Positions 17,380 to 26,344 are shown, counted from the first letter of the stretch. The stretch: DNA of 64,000 bases from Shinella sp032095155 (GCF_049199905.1 NZ_JBLZPK010000074.1:33083-97082); one strand, 5' to 3'. Program-made: numbers and translations. The notes: generated from the letters alone by a model not told the origin.

Positions 17380-19842
17380 TCAGAATTTGTAGCTCAGCGA
17401 GAGGGACGCATTCAGAGGATCGCCCCAGACGTTGCTGTAGATGTTCGTGCTGGAATAGTACTTCTTGTCGAAGAGGTTGCGGACGTTGAGCTTGGCGCTC
17501 ACATTGTCGCTGAAGTCGTACTTGGCCATCAGGTCGACGACCCAGAAGGCATCCTGCTTGGTGGTAACGCCATCGGGGAAAGTGCCGTTCTTCTGGGTAA
17601 AGCTGCTCGAGCTTTCGAAGCGCGCACCGCCGCCGATCGTCAGCTTGTCCCATTCTCCCGGCAGGCGGTAGGAGGTGAAGAGCTTCAGCGTGTTCTGCGG
17701 AAGGCCGACGACAATGTTGAAGCCGGCCGGCAGCTCGGTGCTGGTATGGGTGAAGCTCGCCTGCATCTGCCAGTCGGGCAGGATTTCACCGGACAATTCC
17801 AGCTCGATGCCGCGGATGACGGCGCCATTGGCGGCGACATAGGCATCGTCACCCGTGGGCGTGAGATTGCCGTCGGCGACCGCGTAATTGTCCTGTTTGG
17901 TGCGGAACAGCGCGACGCTTGCGTTCAGCCGCTCGTCGAAGAACGCTGCCTTGACGCCGACTTCATAGGTATCGCCCGTCACGGGTGCCAGAGTATGGCC
18001 GGCGACATCCATGACCGATTGGGGTGAGAAGATGCTGGTATAGCTTCCGTAGACCGAAAGAGTGTCGGTCAGGTCATAGACCACGCCGGCATAGGGAACC
18101 CAGACGCCACTTTCCTTGATGGAGTCCGGATAGGGACCCCAGGCGATGTAGTCGTAGGTCGAATCCTGATCGTACCAGGTGAAGCGCGAGCCAAGGATGA
18201 CCGAAAGGTCGTCCGTGGGCTTGAGGCGGGCCGCACCATAGGCCGAATATTGAGTCAAGGTATATTCGCGAAGGCCTGTCGTTTCCCACTCCGGTTCGGC
18301 AAAGACGCCGTTCCAGTTGAAGATATCAGGGATGGTCGCGTCGAAGCCCGGCACGCTCCACAAGGGATACATGTCATAGTCCGCGCGGGTGCGGGACGCA
18401 TTCACACCGAACATCAGATCGTGCTCACGACCCAGCAGTTCCACGGGGCCGCTGATCTTGGCGTCCAGGCTCGCCTGCTTGGTCACGATCGGCCACCTGG
18501 CAACCCAAAGGCTCGATCCCGCGCCCGTATCCTTGTCCGCGTAGCCATTGCGGCTGAACCAGCCATAGGTGCGGTCGTTGTCCTCGTAGGTATAGGACGC
18601 GGTGGCGTTGAACTTCCAGTCGTTCTCGAATTCGTGGTCGAACGAGACGAAGCCGTTGTAACGGGTGCGGTCCTGGCGGCTCCAGTTCGTCGCCGAATTG
18701 AACGAACGGTCGAATGTGGCCGGCGTGCCATCCGAGAAATAGGCGGGCGCGCCGAAATAGCCGCAAGCCCGGCATTCCTTGTTCTGGTATTCGCCGCCGA
18801 TCGTCAGCATCGAGCTGTCGCCGATGTCGGCTTCCAGAATTCCGTAGAGCGCCTGCGATTTCTGCGTCAGCCGGTCGATGTAGGATTCACCGTCCTGCAG
18901 CACGCCGACGGCGCGACCTCTGAGGCCCCCGTCTTCCGAAAGCGGACCGCCGACATCGAAGCTGCTGCGATAGGTGTTCCACGAGCCGACCGTTCCTTCG
19001 ACCGAGGCCTGGAAGTCGTCGGTCGGGCGCTTGCGCACCAGGTCGATGGTCGCGGACGGGCTTCCCGCACCGCTCAGCAGGCCGGAAGCGCCACGGATGA
19101 TCTCGATGCGGTCATAGATCTCGGTGTCCAGGCTCAGCGAATTGAGGTTCTTGCTGACATTGACGCCATCGACCTGAAAGTTCTCGATCTCGAGGCCGCG
19201 CGCGAACAGGCCCTTGTCGTTGTCGTCGGCAATGCCCTTCTTCTTGAAGATGATGCCGGGGCTGTTGGCCACGACTTCCTCGACATTGCTGAGATTCTGG
19301 TCCTCGATCCGCTGGCGCGAGACGACGGACACCGACTGCGGCGTTTCCCGGATGGAGAGCGCAAGGCCCGTCGCCGTTGACATCGACTGCGTGGTGTAGG
19401 AACCGGTGTTCTCCGTCAGCACACCATCCCCCGCGACCACGATGGTTTCGAGAGCAGTGGTGCCTGCGGCACTGCCGGCATCCGTGTTGGCCTGGCGCGG
19501 ATCGAAGACGGTCACGGCATTGTCGCCGGTGAAGCTGTAGGAGAGGCCGCTGCCGGAGAGGATCTGCTGCAGGGCGCCGGGGCGCGTGTAGGGTCCAACG
19601 GCGGCGCTGGATGTCTTGCCCTCGGTCAGCATCGCCGGATAGGCGATCTTCAGACCGCTGGCGCGTGCGAAACTGACGAGCGCGCTGCTCAGCGGCTGCG
19701 ACGGAATGTTGTAGGTTCCCGGCTGGAGCCGGCCCGTCGTGGCCTGTTGTGCCCATGCCTGTTGGCCAGCCACCGTGTGAACCGAAGCGGCAAGCGCGAC
19801 GAGTGCCGTTGCCAACAGCCTATTTTTTCCCGAAAATCTCAA
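17380..19842 (-). CDS. TonB-dependent siderophore receptor with N-terminal signalling (STN) domain
   Basis: An 820-residue outer-membrane transporter. A signal sequence (to about residue 31) is followed by a secretin/TonB short N-terminal domain (about 44-114, with IPSQPLSSALVSFARASGL), the mark of FecA/FpvA-type transducers that talk to a FecR anti-sigma protein. The plug follows (RETPQSVSVVSRQRI, then VDGVNVSKNLNS) and a beta-barrel ending in aromatic F (SLSLSYKF). The start codon appears to be TTG with AAGGGG upstream. The fecI and fecR homologues directly upstream support surface signalling. The siderophore is not identifiable. Confidence 0.93.
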   Translation of the reverse strand: MRFSGKNRLLATALVALAASVHTVAGQQAWAQQATTGRLQPGTYNIPSQPLSSALVSFARASGLKIAYPAMLTEGKTSSAAVGPYTRPGALQQILSGSGLSYSFTGDNAVTVFDPRQANTDAGSAAGTTALETIVVAGDGVLTENTGSYTTQSMSTATGLALSIRETPQSVSVVSRQRIEDQNLSNVEEVVANSPGIIFKKKGIADDNDKGLFARGLEIENFQVDGVNVSKNLNSLSLDTEIYDRIEIIRGASGLLSGAGSPSATIDLVRKRPTDDFQASVEGTVGSWNTYRSSFDVGGPLSEDGGLRGRAVGVLQDGESYIDRLTQKSQALYGILEADIGDSSMLTIGGEYQNKECRACGYFGAPAYFSDGTPATFDRSFNSATNWSRQDRTRYNGFVSFDHEFENDWKFNATASYTYEDNDRTYGWFSRNGYADKDTGAGSSLWVARWPIVTKQASLDAKISGPVELLGREHDLMFGVNASRTRADYDMYPLWSVPGFDATIPDIFNWNGVFAEPEWETTGLREYTLTQYSAYGAARLKPTDDLSVILGSRFTWYDQDSTYDYIAWGPYPDSIKESGVWVPYAGVVYDLTDTLSVYGSYTSIFSPQSVMDVAGHTLAPVTGDTYEVGVKAAFFDERLNASVALFRTKQDNYAVADGNLTPTGDDAYVAANGAVIRGIELELSGEILPDWQMQASFTHTSTELPAGFNIVVGLPQNTLKLFTSYRLPGEWDKLTIGGGARFESSSSFTQKNGTFPDGVTTKQDAFWVVDLMAKYDFSDNVSAKLNVRNLFDKKYYSSTNIYSNVWGDPLNASLSLSYKF

Positions 19843-19964
19843 CTCTGAACCCCTTGACGCAAATCGACGGCAGACCCCCTGTCTGGTCCGTCATGGGGTA
19901 AGACCGTAAAGATGAGAAAAACCCTCAACCTTCGCGGAAGGAAAAATTAACATTTTCATTAAGT

Positions 19965-20927
19965 CTATGAAATGATTGTCAGATAATTTGAGATGTGGCG
20001 TACTTTGATCGGCAGGCCGCCTTGCAGCACATCCAGTGAACCGTTGGCGTCGCGCAGATCGAGAACCGCATTGACCCGGAGCTTTTTGAGTCGTCCGTCC
20101 ATGATGACGATGACACCGCGATGCCAGGCGCTCAGCGCCGACACGACCTCCTCCAGCGACCGGCCTTCGGCGACATACTGGCCGTCGCGCCATCCGGTTA
20201 CTGCGGAAACGTCCTTTTTGACGGCTGCCCCGATCCGCCCCTGACGGTCGATACGGGCGACTTCCCCTTCGCCGACATCCAGCGTATCGCCGGAGACGGT
20301 TCTGATCCGCACGCTATGCTCGGTCACGGCAAGTTCCGCGCGGGCCTCCGGCAGGTCGCGCGCGATATCGAAGGCCGTGCCCCTGGCCCGGAACGAGAGT
20401 TCGTCCACCATGACCTCGAACGGGCGCGCCGGATTGGCCGCGACCTCGAAATACGCCTGGCCTGCCCTGAGATGAACCTGCCGTATGCCATCGGAGAAAT
20501 CGACGTCGATCGCCGACCGGGCATTGAGCGAGACACGCGATCCGTCCGGCAGGTCGATGACCTCGAGGCTGGCCGTATCGGTGGCATAGTCCGCCGACAG
20601 GCGATCCAGCAGGCCGGAGGACCAGAGCGCGCTGCCGGCCACGCCGCTGGCGCCAAGACACAGGAACAGCGAGAGGGCGCCGCGGCGCGTCAGGCCCTGC
20701 TTCGGTGCGGCCAGTACGCGTCCGCTCCTGCGGTCGAAATGCAGATTGCCCATGGCCGCCCAGAGCCGCTCGGCCTCATCGGCTGCCTGTCCACGCCGGG
20801 CATTTTCGGCACGCCATGCCGCATAGGCGGCAGCATCTTCGGGCGTTGCCGCGCCCGAATTCAGGCGAACGATCCAATGCAGCGCCTCTTCGACCGGATC
20901 GGCTTGCGTGTTGGCAAGATCATTCAT
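19965..20927 (-). CDS. FecR-type anti-sigma/signal transducer
   Basis: A 320-residue inner-membrane regulator. Residues about 12-55 match the FecR N-terminal (DUF4880) region (EEALHWIVRLNSGAATPEDA, then AWRAEN). One membrane helix is predicted at about 83-103. The periplasmic FecR domain includes SLEVIDLPDGSRVSLNARSA and the C-terminal region would contact the receptor's STN domain. It would hold the FecI-like sigma factor inactive until the receptor binds its ligand. It lies 76 bp downstream of the sigma gene. Confidence 0.92.
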   Translation of the reverse strand: MNDLANTQADPVEEALHWIVRLNSGAATPEDAAAYAAWRAENARRGQAADEAERLWAAMGNLHFDRRSGRVLAAPKQGLTRRGALSLFLCLGASGVAGSALWSSGLLDRLSADYATDTASLEVIDLPDGSRVSLNARSAIDVDFSDGIRQVHLRAGQAYFEVAANPARPFEVMVDELSFRARGTAFDIARDLPEARAELAVTEHSVRIRTVSGDTLDVGEGEVARIDRQGRIGAAVKKDVSAVTGWRDGQYVAEGRSLEEVVSALSAWHRGVIVIMDGRLKKLRVNAVLDLRDANGSLDVLQGGLPIKVRHISNYLTIIS

Positions 20928-21003
20928 CGATATATCCAGGTTCGGTTGCCCCTCTGCCGGTTAAGACGGGGCAAATCGCACAAATCCACAATAGGCTCGC
21001 ACA

Positions 21004-21519
21004 TTACAGGTCCCCATCGGCCAGAAGGAGGGATCGGCAGTGGAGCAGGGCGCGGACGATATGTTTTTCGACCATGCTGGTGGATATGCCGAGATGCGCG
21101 GCGATCTCCAGATGGGTGTATCCCTGCAGCTTGTTCATCACGAAGGCTTGCCGGCAGGGCGGCGGCAGGGTGTTGAGATAGACGGCGAGCTTGGCCAGTT
21201 CGCGCTGCATGTCCATGCGCGCAGCGCCGTCATCGGCAAGATGAGCCTCGTTGAGGCTGTCGAGGTCCACACGGCGCTGCCATTCCCGGTTCTGGCGATC
21301 GGTAAAATCGATCGCGGCATGGCGGGTCGCGGTAAAGAGATAGCTCTTCGGATGGTTGATCGGCGTGGTCGACCGCCGTGCAACGAGCTTCAGATAGGCA
21401 TCCTGGACGACTTCCTCACCGTTGTCGCGATTACCGACAAGCCGCGTGGCGAACCGGACCGCCTCGCGATGGTAGAGCTTGAACAGCTGATAGAGCAATG
21501 TGTTGCGGTTGATCGCCAT
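21004..21519 (-). CDS. FecI-type ECF sigma factor
   Basis: A 171-residue extracytoplasmic-function sigma factor. Region 2 covers about residues 8-75 (LFKLYHREAVRFATRLVGNR, then EEVVQDAYLKL and HPKSYLFTATRHAAIDF). Region 4 covers about 110-160 (LNTLPPPCRQAFVMNKLQGY, then THLEIAAHLGISTSMVEKH). It heads the sigma/FecR/receptor cascade and is expected to drive the receptor promoter in the 19843-19964 gap. Its own promoter is probably iron-controlled, but no convincing Irr, Fur or RirA site could be confirmed by eye. Confidence 0.93.
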   Translation of the reverse strand: MAINRNTLLYQLFKLYHREAVRFATRLVGNRDNGEEVVQDAYLKLVARRSTTPINHPKSYLFTATRHAAIDFTDRQNREWQRRVDLDSLNEAHLADDGAARMDMQRELAKLAVYLNTLPPPCRQAFVMNKLQGYTHLEIAAHLGISTSMVEKHIVRALLHCRSLLLADGDL

Positions 21520-22402
21520 CGTTTCCGGCAGTTCATTCCGTGGTTGCCGCGCGAGAAATTTCCGCCGCGGACACAGCTGCGCCTCTCATAACCGCTCGAA
21601 GGATAAAAACAAGATTAATCTAGTCAAGTTATCCCTCCGATTCACGCCACTGCCAATGCCTACCCGGAGCGGACTGTCTACTTTCATCTATATTCGAGTG
21701 GTCGCTACTGTAACTTCTTGCGGATTTCGGGCGGAGCGCGTCAGAGATGGAAATCTCGTCCGATGCAGAGCCGAGCGTATCTGCATCGGACATCGGCCTG
21801 GATGGCTGAGAGTCTACCTTGATGATCCAGGCGACCGCGTCGGCGCCGGCCGGGATGCGCATCGGGGCATATGGATCGGTGGCCGCACGCCAGACGGGCT
21901 TGGCAACGTCCGAGGAACGGTTTTTGCAGCGCCCGATGTCCGCATGGCCGCGGTCACGCCATTGGCAAACTCGGCATCGGGCGCGGGGAAGGCGCCGTTT
22001 TCTTCCAATCTCGAAAACGCGCTAGAGTTGCTAATGATTTTTTGCTACAACTATGGGCCGACGGTTCGAGTTGGTTCATGAGCGCAGTTTGCCGCATCTG
22101 ATAATAGTGCGGTAGAGTCCCCCTCACTCGAGCAATGATCGCGGAGGGCCAGGAGATTTTTTTGTCGCGGTAGCGTCAGCGACATCGCGCTATGACCCCG
22201 TTGGGATGGCGCATTCGGGAATCTCGGTTCGTATCCTCCTAGCCGCTTCTGGTCTGCAATATATCGGGTAACATGGGCCATCCCGGTGAATTTATTGTCT
22301 ATTCATTGTTGAATTTTGAGGCTGTTTGGCGAATGCGTTCTTTCGCTAAGAGATCGCGGGCATTTAAACGCGACATGAAATCGTTAGAGTAGCTTATGCC
22401 TC
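21520..22402. other. About 880 bp without a recognisable gene
   Basis: The part next to fecI includes the 10-bp palindrome AGATTAATCT (21612-21621) beside TTGACT on the minus strand, a possible promoter region for the sigma gene. From about 21700 to 22080 both strands show medium-length open stretches of GC-rich, codon-like sequence without a start, a stop pattern or a family I recognise. This may be a decayed gene. From 22100 to 22400 the sequence is AT-richer with nothing identified. Confidence 0.35.
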
Positions 22403-22421
22403 TAATCGACAATGTCGATTA
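22403..22421. promoter_or_regulatory. Perfect 19-bp palindrome upstream of the Rieske oxygenase gene
   Basis: TAATCGACAATGTCGATTA: 9-bp perfect arms around one central base, about 80 bp before the GTG start at 22502. Size and symmetry fit an operator for a dimeric repressor, for example a GntR-family protein. No complete regulator gene adjoins it. Confidence 0.55.
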
Positions 22422-22461
22422 ATAGAGGAAATTTCGGCGACTTGTCCAAGCTCCTGAACGT

Positions 22462-22490
22462 CTAAATACTGATGAGAAGCTAGTATTTAG
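22462..22490 (+). promoter_or_regulatory. Inverted repeat abutting the ribosome binding site of the Rieske gene
   Basis: CTAAATACT (22462-22470) and AGTATTTAG (22482-22490) are perfect 9-bp arms with an 11-nt spacer. The right arm runs into AGGGG, the probable ribosome binding site of the gene at 22502. It could be a second operator half-site pair or an RNA hairpin that limits translation. Confidence 0.45.
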
Positions 22491-22501
22491 GGGTGCATTG
22501 A

Positions 22502-23731
22502 GTGACGAAGGACGCAGAGACCTTAATCAAGACGTCTACGGGTCCGATCGACCAACTCATTGCAGGGCATCGTGCCGGTTACGGTCTTTCCCGACCGTTC
22601 TATCACAATGCCGATATCTACCAGCGCGATATGGAGCGGGTCTTCCGCCGGCATTGGCATTGCATCGCCCATGAGAGCGTGATCCCCAACGCCAACGACT
22701 TCGAGGTCTTCCGTATTGACACCGAGCAGGTGATCGTCACGCGCGCGGCGGATGGCTCGATCCATGCCATCCTCAACGTCTGTCGCCATCGCGGCGCGGA
22801 GGTCTGCACCAAGCAGAAAGGCAATGCGCGCGTCTTCGTCTGCCCCTATCATGCCTGGACCTACGGCAATGACGGAAGCCTGCGTGCGGCGCGCCTGATG
22901 CCGAAGGAATTCAAGCGCGAGGACCATGGGCTGAAAACGCTGCATGTGCGCGTTGTCGAAGGCCTGATCTTTATCTCCTTTGCGGAGGTTCCGTTGGATT
23001 TCAGCGAGGTCGAGCATCTGTTGCACGCGACCTGCGGCCAATACGGCTGGGGGAGCGCCAAGGTCGCCTATCGCGAAACCTATCCGGTTGCGGCCAACTG
23101 GAAGCTGGCCGTCGAGAATTACGTCGAGTGCTATCACTGCGGCCCCGCGCATCCGGAATATTCGCAGACCCACGCGCTGGAGCAGCCGCTCCATATGATC
23201 GAGGCGATGAACGACGCCATGGAAGCGCGGACCTATGCGCTTGGCATCGAGGTCGGTTCCGGCAACCGCTGGCAAACCTCACGGGAAGGTCGCGAGGCGA
23301 TCCATGCCTTCCGCTATGCGCTCTACGAGGGTGTTGAGAGCGGCAGCGAGGATGGCAAGGCTGTCGCGCCGCTGATGGGGCGTTTTACCGATTTTGATGG
23401 TGGCGTCACCTCCATTCATCTCGGCGGAACGACATTCCTCGTCTGCTACCCCGATCACGGCATGATCTATCGCTTTATTCCGAAGACGGCAGAGACCTGC
23501 GAGATGGAGCTCATCTGGCTTGTCGATGGCAAGGCGGAGGAGGGCAAGGATTACGATCTCGACCGGCTGACCTGGCTCTGGAAGGTCACGACAGCCGAAG
23601 ACAAGGCAATCATCGAGCACACGGCGCGTGGCGTGCAGTCACACTATTTCGTTCCCGGCCCGATCGCGCCAATGGAGCATAACGAGCTTCGCTACATCGA
23701 CTGGTATCTCGACGAAATCAGTCGCCCATGA
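22502..23731 (+). CDS. Rieske non-haem iron oxygenase, alpha subunit (ring-hydroxylating/demethylase type)
   Basis: A 409-residue oxygenase subunit. The Rieske 2Fe-2S ligands are Cys94, His96, Cys114 and His117. The mononuclear iron site is ENYVECYHCGPAH, with His212 and His217, and a likely third ligand Asp367. The overall layout resembles GbcA-type betaine demethylases and related aromatic oxygenases; the substrate cannot be assigned. The start is GTG at 22502 with AGGGG upstream. No reductase or ferredoxin partner is encoded nearby, so it must use a partner from elsewhere. It stands alone between decayed regions, which suggests acquisition or loss of neighbours. Confidence 0.9.
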   Translation: MTKDAETLIKTSTGPIDQLIAGHRAGYGLSRPFYHNADIYQRDMERVFRRHWHCIAHESVIPNANDFEVFRIDTEQVIVTRAADGSIHAILNVCRHRGAEVCTKQKGNARVFVCPYHAWTYGNDGSLRAARLMPKEFKREDHGLKTLHVRVVEGLIFISFAEVPLDFSEVEHLLHATCGQYGWGSAKVAYRETYPVAANWKLAVENYVECYHCGPAHPEYSQTHALEQPLHMIEAMNDAMEARTYALGIEVGSGNRWQTSREGREAIHAFRYALYEGVESGSEDGKAVAPLMGRFTDFDGGVTSIHLGGTTFLVCYPDHGMIYRFIPKTAETCEMELIWLVDGKAEEGKDYDLDRLTWLWKVTTAEDKAIIEHTARGVQSHYFVPGPIAPMEHNELRYIDWYLDEISRP

Positions 23732-23794
23732 AGATAAAGGTATAAGCATTTCTTTATATCTATTGACAATCGCCCCCTGATGACGTGAAGTCTG

Positions 23795-23915
23795 CGCGTC
23801 GTGGTTCTCTGGAGCGGCTTTGCCATTCCAGGGCTAAGAGGGAATCCGGTGCGCCGAACATTCGGCAAAGCCGGGGCTGCCCCCGCAACTGTGAGCGGCG
23901 AGCCGCTGTCCAGCA
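23795..23915 (+). ncRNA. Cobalamin riboswitch, 5' part only (truncated)
   Basis: The core of the AdoCbl riboswitch is readable: TAAGAGGGAATCCGGTG (23835-23851), then GCTGCCCCCGCAACTGT (23876-23892) and GAGCGG. A TTGACA at 23763-23768 may be the old promoter. The 3' part, with the expected GCCACTGG and the B12 box, is not found: after about 23915 the sequence becomes coding for a GntR-type ligand domain. The element probably once controlled a B12 synthesis or uptake gene and was cut by rearrangement. Without its 3' half it should not switch normally. Confidence 0.8.
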
Positions 23916-24379
23916 TGGCGTCCAATCACATGGGCCCTTGGCGCTACTCCGACAGCTATTCGGTTTTCGATGTATTCCAGACGCGGATCATGTTGGAAGG
24001 GCAAATGGCTAGTCTTGCGGCAGGGAGGCTGATGGCGAATCAACTGGATCAGATGGAAAAAATGACCCAGCAGATGGAGCAAGGCTGGGCGCAGCAGGAT
24101 CTCTTAGCCAACGTCGAAGCCGACTTGGAATTCCATGCGATCATCGCATCGGCCTGCAGTAACGCTATGCTGCGTGCACTCTACCACACCGTCCGCGATC
24201 AGTTGACCGCGACGCAACGACAACCCATTCCGATAACTGATCCCGCTCGCATGCGTGAATCCATCGCAGAGCATCGCCGCATAATCGCGGCCCTGCGCGC
24301 AAACGATCCCACGGGAGCTCGGTTGGAAATGGAAACGCATATTCGAAATACAGCGCGTTGCGCGGGCTTGGAGCCCTAA
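23914..24379 (+). pseudogene. GntR-family regulator remnant: FCD ligand domain without DNA-binding domain
   Basis: From about 23945 the frame encodes an FCD domain of the FadR/PdhR subfamily: FDVFQTRIMLEGQMASLAAG, then DLEFHAIIASACSNAML and HRRIIAALRANDPTGARLEM. The metal- and ligand-binding pattern Asp/His...His...His looks kept. The winged-helix DNA-binding half that should precede it is missing; riboswitch sequence sits there instead. An ATG at 23915 could start a 155-residue product, but it would lack DNA binding, so I treat it as a broken gene. Confidence 0.75.
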
Positions 24380-24528
24380 ACCATACATGCGACTGACGGC
24401 GTAGGTTCAGATCCATTCAAGAGCTTAAGATCGGTGTTGGTTTATCGCAAAAATGATCGCTCCTGCAAAAGCGCGCCGATAGGCGTGCATTTGTGTGAAA
24501 CAGATAGCGTCCGTAGGCTAGCCCCGTC
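24380..24528. other. Short gap, nothing recognised
   Basis: Convergent ends of the FCD remnant and the leftward SDR gene. No clear terminator hairpin seen. Confidence 0.4.
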
Positions 24529-25314
24529 TTACGACATGATCAGCCCGCCATCGACGTTGATGGTCTGGCCGGTGATGTAAGCTGCATCGGGGGACGCAAG
24601 GAAGGCGACGAGGGCGGCGACTTCTGCAGGCGTGCCGGCGCGACCCATCGGGATGCCCTCGACCCATTCGGCCATCAGTTCACCCGGGCCGTATTCGCCG
24701 AGCATCTTGCCCCAGACACGGTCGTTATAGTCCCACATCTCGGTGTGGATGATGCCGGGGCAAATGGCATTGGCGGTGATGCCTTCGCGGGCGAGTTCCT
24801 TGGCGAGGCTCTGGGTGAGGCCGACGACGCCGAATTTCGACGCGGCATAGTGCGGTGTGTAGATGAAGCCCTGGCGGGCCTGACCGGAGGCGGTGTTGAT
24901 GAGCCGGCCCTTCGTGCCGCTGGCGCGGAAGCGGCGGATCGCCTCCTGGCAGCACAGGAAGACGCCCTTGGTGTTGACGTCTAGATTGAGGTCCCATTCA
25001 CGCTCGGTCAGGTTCTCGACCTTCGCGATGGTGATGACGCCGGCATTCTGCACGGAAACGGAGATGGCACCCAGCTCCGCTTCAGCCTCACCATAGGCTT
25101 CTTGAACGGCCTTGGCATCTGTCACGTCGAGCGCGAGACCGAGGATTTCGGCGCCGGTTTCCTTGGCGAGTGCGGCGGCCGCGTCCACCGTGTCCTTTTC
25201 GATCGCGGCAATCGCGACTTTCGCGCCTTCTTCGGCAAAGCGCTTGGCGATGCCGCGGCCGATGCCCTTGTTGCCCCCGGTGACGAATACCGTCTGGCCT
25301 GCAAAACGTGTCAT
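24529..25314 (-). CDS. SDR-family oxidoreductase (polyol/sugar dehydrogenase type)
   Basis: A 261-residue short-chain dehydrogenase. The cofactor motif is TGGNKGIG (residues about 11-18), NAG is followed by the catalytic Ser region (INTASG), and the active site is YAASK. Length and motifs are those of classical SDRs. The start at 25314 has GGAG a few bases upstream. It is last in a leftward operon after split transketolase, FGGY kinase and SorC regulator. That context points to oxidation of a polyol or reduction of a keto-sugar. Confidence 0.88.
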   Translation of the reverse strand: MTRFAGQTVFVTGGNKGIGRGIAKRFAEEGAKVAIAAIEKDTVDAAAALAKETGAEILGLALDVTDAKAVQEAYGEAEAELGAISVSVQNAGVITIAKVENLTEREWDLNLDVNTKGVFLCCQEAIRRFRASGTKGRLINTASGQARQGFIYTPHYAASKFGVVGLTQSLAKELAREGITANAICPGIIHTEMWDYNDRVWGKMLGEYGPGELMAEWVEGIPMGRAGTPAEVAALVAFLASPDAAYITGQTINVDGGLIMS

Positions 25315-25363
25315 GGTCTTTTCTCCATAATGCGCAGCAGGCCGATGTCTGGTCCGGGATGGA

Positions 25364-26314
25364 TCAGGCCGTGAGCCGTGCCGCAGTAAACTTGTCGGTG
25401 ACGAGCACATCGATGACGCCAAGTTTCAGGGCGCCGGCGATGGCCTGGGTTTTCGATTCTCCGCCCGCGAGCGCCATGACGCGGGCAGTCTTGCGCAGTT
25501 CCTCCAACGAAAGGCCGATAACGCGGTCGTTGAGGGGCGTTTCGACCGGTTTGCCGTCCTGGTCGTAGAAACGATAGGAAATTTCGCCAACTGCACCCGC
25601 CTCGTGCAGCATCGCCATTTCCTGGCGGGAGAAGGTATTGCCGGATCGGGCAAGAAGCTCCGACGGCTCAACCGCGCCGATGCCGACGATGGCGAGGCTG
25701 AGGCGGCCGAAGAGGTCCATCGTCTCGCGCACCACCGGGTCCGCCAGCATGACAAGCTTGGCTTCCCGCGAAGAGGTGATGCCTTGCACGAGGAGAAGCC
25801 GCGGCTCACCGCCCGTCAACCGGGCCAGGCGGGCGGTCAGCTGCGTCGCGTGGGTCTGGACGGAAGCGTCGCCCATGCCGCCCAGGATCTGCACGATGTA
25901 TTTGGCCTTGGCGTTCTTCAGCGGGTGGATGTTGTCCACCATGCGCAGGATCGTCTGGCTCCAGCTCGAGACGCCGACGATTTCATCTTGCTGTAGCGTG
26001 ACTTCGAGGAAGTGGGCGGCCGCTTCGCCGATGCGTGCCATGATGGCGCCATCGCGATCTTCCGAACAATCGACGACGATGGCTTCGGTGAGGCGGTAGC
26101 GCTCGCGCAATGCGGTTTCCAGCTCGGCAAAGGTGCCGGCCGGCGGGATGACCGTCGTGCGTACGATGTCTTCCTGCTCCGCCCGCTTCAGCATGCGCGA
26201 AACGGTGGCCTGCGACATATGCATGAGTTCTGCGATCTCAGCCTGCCGCTTGCCTTCGATGTGGTACATCTGGGCAATGCGGGCAATCAGCCGTAACTCG
26301 TTGAGCCGTCCCAT
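25364..26314 (-). CDS. SorC-family sugar-responsive transcriptional regulator
   Basis: A 316-residue regulator with an N-terminal helix-turn-helix (about residues 15-55: YHIEGKRQAEIAELMHMSQA, then TVSRMLKRAE) and a long C-terminal sugar-phosphate-binding domain (GVSSWSQTIL, GGMGDASVQTHATQ). SorC/DeoR-like proteins sense a phosphorylated sugar intermediate and control the local operon. It lies between the kinase and an SDR, so its inducer is plausibly the kinase product. GGGAGG precedes the ATG at 26314. Candidate binding sites are at 26327-26344 and 29678-29711. Confidence 0.9.
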   Translation of the reverse strand: MGRLNELRLIARIAQMYHIEGKRQAEIAELMHMSQATVSRMLKRAEQEDIVRTTVIPPAGTFAELETALRERYRLTEAIVVDCSEDRDGAIMARIGEAAAHFLEVTLQQDEIVGVSSWSQTILRMVDNIHPLKNAKAKYIVQILGGMGDASVQTHATQLTARLARLTGGEPRLLLVQGITSSREAKLVMLADPVVRETMDLFGRLSLAIVGIGAVEPSELLARSGNTFSRQEMAMLHEAGAVGEISYRFYDQDGKPVETPLNDRVIGLSLEELRKTARVMALAGGESKTQAIAGALKLGVIDVLVTDKFTAARLTA

Positions 26315-26326
26315 GGAGCCTCCCGT

Positions 26327-26344
26327 AGTGAATTTTTATTCACT
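26327..26344. promoter_or_regulatory. Candidate SorC operator before its own gene
   Basis: AGTGAAT-TTTT-ATTCACT: a perfect 7-bp inverted repeat with a 4-bp spacer, spanning the 3' end of the kinase gene and the start region of the SorC gene. The GTGAAT half-site also occurs at 29678-29683 in the divergent promoter. Confidence 0.5.

Noticed and set aside
7785..22418. Shared 13-mer GACAATGTCGATT at 7785-7797 and 22408-22420
   Set aside because: Several chance 13-mer repeats are expected in 64 kb, and the two sites differ in symmetry outside the core, so I do not claim one regulator for both.
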